Assembly (NCBI GenBank): GCA_964483155.1
Contig: CAZAAC010000033.1
Coordinates: 1 to 28,567 of the forward strand
Direction: 5' to 3'
Length of the DNA stretch: 28,567 nucleotides
Origin: JAAYYM01 sp964483155
Lineage (GTDB): Bacteria > Bacillota > Clostridia > Lachnospirales > Lachnospiraceae
Position numbers and translations under genes: made by a program. Shown here piece after piece: positions 25,229 to 28,567 of the stretch. How positions within the stretch are numbered: position 1 is the stretch's first letter; the number at the start of each line of letters is the position of its first letter. Under the pieces are notes generated by a model. That model worked only from the letters and a program-made list of their open reading frames with translations, was not told the origin of the DNA and made no database searches.

Positions 25229-25711
25229 ATGAATTTGACCTTTAGATATGCAATAGAATCCGATACCGCATTGATTCTTCGATTTATCAAAGATTTAGCT
25301 GAATATGAAAAAAAGCTTGATGAAGTAATCGCCACAGAAAACATATTGAAAGAATGGCTGTTTGAAAAAGAAAAGGCTGAGGTTATATTTGCTGTAATAG
25401 ATGGGATTGAAGTTGGATTTGCCCTGTTTTTTCACAACTTTTCTACGTTTTTAGGGAAAGCTGGCATATATCTTGAAGATTTGTATGTAAAGCCGGAATA
25501 TAGGGGCTTTGGATATGGAAAATCTATTTTAATAAGGCTTGGGCAAATTGCTGTCGAGCGCGGATGTGGCAGGCTGGAATGGTGGTGTCTGGATTGGAAT
25601 AAGCCAAGCATAGATTTTTATCTTTCACTAGGAGCCGAGCCAATGAACGACTGGACAGTTTACAGAATTGCCGGCGCTACATTAGATAATATGGCAAGCC
25701 CGAAAAATTAG
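25229..25711 (+). CDS. GNAT-family N-acetyltransferase
   Basis: This 160-residue protein has the GNAT fold: an N-terminal FRYAIESDTALILRFI with the first strand and helix, a strand pair ending YLEDLYVKPEYRGFGYGKSIL, in which the acetyl-CoA pyrophosphate loop is RGFGYGK near 92-98, and a final WWCLDWNKPSIDFYLSLGAEPM. It resembles diamine (spermidine/spermine-type) N-acetyltransferases, so a polyamine or similar amine is a reasonable substrate guess. The frame is open from 25175, but GGAGG lies 8 nt before the ATG at 25229, so I chose that start. It is the only clear plus-strand gene here. Confidence 0.88.
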   Translation: MNLTFRYAIESDTALILRFIKDLAEYEKKLDEVIATENILKEWLFEKEKAEVIFAVIDGIEVGFALFFHNFSTFLGKAGIYLEDLYVKPEYRGFGYGKSILIRLGQIAVERGCGRLEWWCLDWNKPSIDFYLSLGAEPMNDWTVYRIAGATLDNMASPKN

Positions 25712-25752
25712 TTTCAGATTATGCTGATCTCTTAAATATCTGCAAATCCGAA

Positions 25753-27099
25753 TTACAATCCCTCAATATCCACATCCACTATCATTGTATCTATTATCTT
25801 TTCTTTTAAAAGATAACTCATGTATATCGGCAGATAAACAATATAGCCAGTCTGCTCAACATTTCCGATGGAGAATACATATGCCTTTTCAAAGTGGTAA
25901 TCAGACACACTCATAAAATGATCAAGTGCCTTATGTGTTTTGTAATTCTTGCCAGACTTCACTTCAATTGGAACCACCTTGCCACTCATTTCAATAACAA
26001 AATCCAATTCACCAAGATTTTTCTTTTTGCAAAAATATGGTTCGAATTCATTAGCAGTCAATTGCTGTGCCACAGCATTCTCAAAATGGGCTCCGTTGTT
26101 TACTTCTCCGTTCTTGTTTATCAATTCGATTTTCGTTTCTGCAGGATATGCACTTGTGAGAAGTCCTATATCATTTGAAAACAAACGGAAGACATTGCTA
26201 CTCCTACTAGCCAAAAGTGGAATAATTGGTACGTCAGTATTGTATACTGGCAAAACAACTCCCGCATCCTTAAGCCACAAGAAACTATTCTCGTATCTGT
26301 CAAACTTAAGTTCCTTATCAAGCATTGTAAAAACAAACTTCTTATTTTGTTTATTCAGTTCAGCCGGAACTATATCATATATAGATTTCAGTTTTAGTTT
26401 CTTATCTTCTTGCTCATATTGAGTAAAATCGACCTTATATAGAGTAATTATGTCACGCTGTACCTTGTCAACCTCTCTGATATCTTTCGTGCTAACATAT
26501 GTTTTTACAGCATCTGGCATTCCGCCAACAATAATATACACAAAAAACAATGACAGAAGTCTTTCATGAATAAATTCTTCCACAGGTTCCAAGATTTCAT
26601 ATTTTTCCTTCAGCATATCCAAAGTAGCTTGTGAAATACTATTTGCTATCATAAACTCTTCAAAATCCATAGGATTCATTCGAAGAACAGTTAAGTACCC
26701 AACAGGTGCTGATGCAATGCCTCTTAATTCTACACCCAACATAGAGCCGCTCATTACATACTTGAAGCTGCCCTCATCAACTAAGAATTTGATTTTTGTA
26801 ACTATTTCTGGGCACTTCTGAATCTCGTCAAAAAACACAATCGTTTCATGAGGCTTGCAATTTTCAGGCATAATCATTTTTAACTTAACTAAAAACTCAT
26901 CTGCGCTCATCTGAACATTCAGATAGTTTACCATGTCTGGTTGATCAATAAAATTGAGCTCAAACATTGTATATCCACTTTTCTGAACCTCATCTCTAAT
27001 AATCCATGTTTTTCCAATTTGTCTGGCACCAGTCACTAAAAGCGCTTTATTAGAGTTGTTTATCCATTCCTTTATTGTTTTAGAATGTTTTCTATACAT
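25753..27099 (-). CDS. AAA_14/DUF4143 ATPase
   Basis: This 448-residue protein has an N-terminal P-loop domain with Walker A GARQIGKT at 24-31 and Walker B IVFFDEIQKC near 87-96, then a GSMLGVEL sensor segment. The C-terminal DUF4143 part includes NNGAHFENAVAQQL and a nuclease-like core reading GELDFVIEM and VPIEVKSGKNYKTH. That core has the E/D...ExK spacing of restriction-endonuclease-fold domains. The family is widespread in gut Firmicutes and Bacteroidetes; its role is unclear. GGAGG lies 8 nt before the ATG. Its promoter carries three direct repeats. Confidence 0.88.
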   Translation of the reverse strand: MYRKHSKTIKEWINNSNKALLVTGARQIGKTWIIRDEVQKSGYTMFELNFIDQPDMVNYLNVQMSADEFLVKLKMIMPENCKPHETIVFFDEIQKCPEIVTKIKFLVDEGSFKYVMSGSMLGVELRGIASAPVGYLTVLRMNPMDFEEFMIANSISQATLDMLKEKYEILEPVEEFIHERLLSLFFVYIIVGGMPDAVKTYVSTKDIREVDKVQRDIITLYKVDFTQYEQEDKKLKLKSIYDIVPAELNKQNKKFVFTMLDKELKFDRYENSFLWLKDAGVVLPVYNTDVPIIPLLASRSSNVFRLFSNDIGLLTSAYPAETKIELINKNGEVNNGAHFENAVAQQLTANEFEPYFCKKKNLGELDFVIEMSGKVVPIEVKSGKNYKTHKALDHFMSVSDYHFEKAYVFSIGNVEQTGYIVYLPIYMSYLLKEKIIDTMIVDVDIEGL

Positions 27100-27121
27100 G
27101 AATTCTCACCTCCACATTCAA

Positions 27122-27150
27122 ATCATATATCATTTTGCCCCGTTTTTCAA
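27122..27150 (-). promoter_or_regulatory. Promoter of the AAA_14 ATPase gene, with a repeat in its spacer
   Basis: The minus strand has TTGAAA (27145-27150), a 17-bp spacer and TATGAT (27122-27127). The proximal AACGGGGCA repeat lies inside the spacer, where a bound protein would block RNA polymerase. Confidence 0.6.
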
Positions 27151-27209
27151 TACGCATTAATTATATTATGCCCCGTTTTTTTTAAATAGAAAGTGTTTTT
27201 TGCCCCGTT
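27136..27209 (-). repeat. Three AACGGGGCA direct repeats spaced about three helical turns apart
   Basis: Identical 9-mers lie at 27136-27144, 27169-27177 and 27201-27209, with start-to-start distances of 33 and 32 bp. They are GC-rich islands in AT-rich DNA. All three have the same orientation relative to the ATPase gene, and the first is inside its promoter. Confidence 0.75.
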
Positions 27210-27273
27210 CTATATCTTACCTCATTTAATAATCTCTATCCACGGCAAAAATGCCACAAATCAAGATTTATTC

Positions 27274-27342
27274 TCAATTTATGGCTTCATCCTTTTTTGA
27301 AGGTCTTCGCTTTGGATTCAGCTGTTTCCTTACTTTCACCAT
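27274..27342 (-). CDS. Possible 22-codon basic peptide after the SWIM gene
   Basis: An ATG overlapping the SWIM gene stop (ATGGTGA) opens a frame for 22 residues, rich in Lys and Arg, including KQLNPKRRPSKKDE. No ribosome site is seen except coupling to the gene before it. It may be a chance frame or a remnant. Confidence 0.2.
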   Translation of the reverse strand: MVKVRKQLNPKRRPSKKDEAIN

Positions 27343-27770
27343 CTTATATTCTTGTAATATTCAATTTCAAGCAGTGCGTCATACAGGTGGTGTTGTAGTT
27401 CAACCTTACTGAGGCTCTTTACATACTTCATTACGTCCGCAAGATGTTCCTGCTCACGCAATTCTTCCTCTTCTTCATACTGCTCAGCCATCTGTATGAA
27501 ATCATCCGCCTGCTTTGGTTCTGCAGTAAATAGCAAAGCAATCATATGCTTGCAGACAACGCGTCGTCCATCAGCAAATAGACAATTGCATTTGGATTTA
27601 CGAGGATGTTCTTTATCTATCGAAACCTCATACTTCTCACCGTTACTTCCAGATACAATCCCTCTATAAGTAAATTCCCCTGTTTTATCCCAGGAAATCA
27701 CTTTTTTTGCATTGTAATAGTCCATTCCTCGCCAAACGGAATTTCCGCTAGCAATTTCAATGAGTCCCAT
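27336..27770 (-). CDS. SWIM zinc-finger protein
   Basis: This 144-residue protein has a SWIM-type zinc motif, CxCx9CxH, with C61, C63, C73 and H75 in KCNCLFADGRRVVCKH. An N-terminal beta-rich half (SVWRGMDYYNAKKV, YRGIVSGSNGEKYEVSI) matches the part that precedes SWIM motifs in bacterial stand-alone proteins. The C-terminal half is acidic and helical (EEEEELREQEH) and may be a coiled coil. SWIM domains are thought to bind DNA or protein. GAGG lies 5 nt before the ATG at 27770; a GTG two codons earlier lies within that ribosome site. It is co-directional with the HipA-like gene, but no functional link can be shown. Confidence 0.82.
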   Translation of the reverse strand: MGLIEIASGNSVWRGMDYYNAKKVISWDKTGEFTYRGIVSGSNGEKYEVSIDKEHPRKSKCNCLFADGRRVVCKHMIALLFTAEPKQADDFIQMAEQYEEEEELREQEHLADVMKYVKSLSKVELQHHLYDALLEIEYYKNIRW

Positions 27771-27833
27771 CTTCACCTCAATTATTCTCTACATACCTGA
27801 TTTCTCAATAATAGTAACAGTGTATCGGCATTT

Positions 27834-27965
27834 TCATTTCAAAAGATCCAGAAGTGTATATTCGCCCTTTTGAATATGGGGTATTCGATGGTACTCCCTA
27901 ATTGCCGACACAAGTATATCTTTATTCGCAAAATAATCTTTAATAAAATCATAATTTCCTGTCAT
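27834..27965 (-). CDS. Possible 43-residue ORF after the HipA-like gene
   Basis: An ATG at 27965 opens a 43-codon frame (MTGNYDFIKDYFANKD and onward, ending LLDLLK) between the HipA-like gene and the SWIM gene. No ribosome site precedes it, and the frame continues open upstream without a good start. Its composition is protein-like, so it may be a gene remnant. Confidence 0.3.
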   Translation of the reverse strand: MTGNYDFIKDYFANKDILVSAIREYHRIPHIQKGEYTLLDLLK

Positions 27966-28011
27966 TTCTACTTTTTGCTTTATCGTTGAATTCCAATTAC
28001 TTTTTGAATTA

Positions 28012-28567
28012 TTACAAATATTCCTGCAAATCCTCAGCTATAATCTCTCTGATTTCATCAGCAATCTTTTGCGCTTTCTTCTCGTCCATCTTCGCGTTTT
28101 TTGCAACTTCCATAATATCAGCAATTCCCGGATTGCTTCCGTTTCCATTTATTGTCGTAGCATGTTCTCCACCGATTGAATTGCTATAGGTCAGATCATA
28201 TACTGGCGACAGCTTCCAACTCTCATCCTTATAAATATAAGAAAAATTCTTAGAGTGATCATCTCTATTGTGTGCAAATACATTAAAGCACATCCATCTA
28301 AAAAGTTTCTCAACTTCTTCGTAGCTTTGTGTTATTTTTAACGTTAACTGCATCAAAATATTGTAATCAAGATTAGGAATCCGATGTGAAGTCTCTAATA
28401 ATCCACTCACTGATACCATATGGATTTTCTGACCGTTTTCTCTATCAAAACGCTTTGTTGCAAAATATCCTTCACAAAACTTCGAAGGCAGAAGTCTTGT
28501 ATCTGTCATAGGCAATTGACATTTCTTTGCACAAACGGAATAATCATATTCTTCTCTTCCTATATTC
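28012..28567 (-). CDS. HipA-like serine/threonine kinase, C-terminal part (runs off the right edge)
   Basis: The visible part is about 184 codons and stays in frame to the window edge, so the start lies outside. It has the HipA C-terminal kinase features: a GYFATKRFDR segment, a catalytic loop reading NVFAHNRDDHSKNFSYIY, and the downstream metal-binding SPVYDLTYS. HipA kinases phosphorylate glutamyl-tRNA synthetase or other targets and usually pair with a HipB-like DNA-binding antitoxin. The antitoxin gene would be upstream, beyond this window. The C-terminal end runs to EDLQEYL and looks complete. Confidence 0.85.
   Translation of the reverse strand, partial: NIGREEYDYSVCAKKCQLPMTDTRLLPSKFCEGYFATKRFDRENGQKIHMVSVSGLLETSHRIPNLDYNILMQLTLKITQSYEEVEKLFRWMCFNVFAHNRDDHSKNFSYIYKDESWKLSPVYDLTYSNSIGGEHATTINGNGSNPGIADIMEVAKNAKMDEKKAQKIADEIREIIAEDLQEYL

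Noticed and set aside
25949..26422. A 157-codon plus-strand open frame opposite the AAA_14 ATPase
   Set aside because: The opposite strand encodes a full recognised ATPase, and this frame has no promoter or ribosome site.
27136..27209. The three 9-bp repeats as a short CRISPR array
   Set aside because: The repeats are only 9 bp, the intervening sequences are AT-rich, and no cas genes are near. A promoter-proximal operator set fits better.
27244..27255. GGCA-AAAA-TGCC hairpin as a terminator of the SWIM gene
   Set aside because: Only four base pairs and no T run follow on the minus strand.

Overview
The window reads as low-GC Firmicutes DNA, most likely a Clostridia member of the Lachnospiraceae type. 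The reasons are AT-rich coding sequence, strong AGGAGG-like ribosome sites, frequent GTG and TTG starts, lipoprotein lipoboxes, and protein sequences that resemble gut clostridia. This taxonomic call is inference; there is no rRNA marker here.

About 22 kb of it (1947-23898, all minus strand) is one tightly packed cobalamin (vitamin B12) operon of 22 reading frames. It begins at a recognisable promoter (24246-24274), a cobalamin riboswitch aptamer (24026-24211) and an intrinsic terminator (23931-23963). It ends at a strong terminator (1770-1803). In transcription order it encodes: a lipoprotein-type cobaltochelatase CbiK with a +1 frameshift; a lipoprotein with NEAT-like repeats; CbiD, CbiL, CbiF, CbiG and CbiH; a CbiJ-CbiE-CbiT triple fusion; CbiA; CobT; CobU; CobS; a short second CobU-like protein; CobC; CbiB; CobD; CbiP; CbiC; a FecCD/BtuFCD-type ABC importer (ATPase, binding lipoprotein, permease); and a short-chain dehydrogenase-like frame that has lost its NAD(P)-binding N terminus. 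The anaerobic (early cobalt insertion) ring pathway from precorrin-2/sirohydrochlorin to cobyric acid, plus the aminopropanol arm and nucleotide loop assembly, is essentially complete. A corrinoid adenosyltransferase, sirohydrochlorin-forming enzymes and a dedicated cobalt transporter are not in the window.

Left of the operon (1-1600) are two unrelated minus-strand genes: a two-to-three-helix membrane protein and a C_GCAxxG_C_C redox-type protein. Right of the riboswitch are a small unknown membrane protein (minus), a GNAT acetyltransferase (plus) with a good sigma-A promoter, an AAA ATPase of the AAA_14/DUF4143 type (minus), a SWIM zinc-finger protein (minus) and the 3' part of a HipA-like kinase gene that runs off the right edge.

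The most interesting observations are these. An outward-facing module sits inside a B12 synthesis operon: secreted-type CbiK, a NEAT-like lipoprotein and an importer whose ATPase carries an extra C-terminal domain. A one-base frameshift interrupts cbiK. Three 9-bp direct repeats, spaced 32-33 bp apart, sit over the promoter of the AAA_14 ATPase. The operon also holds a degenerate extra CobU and a decapitated dehydrogenase at its tail.
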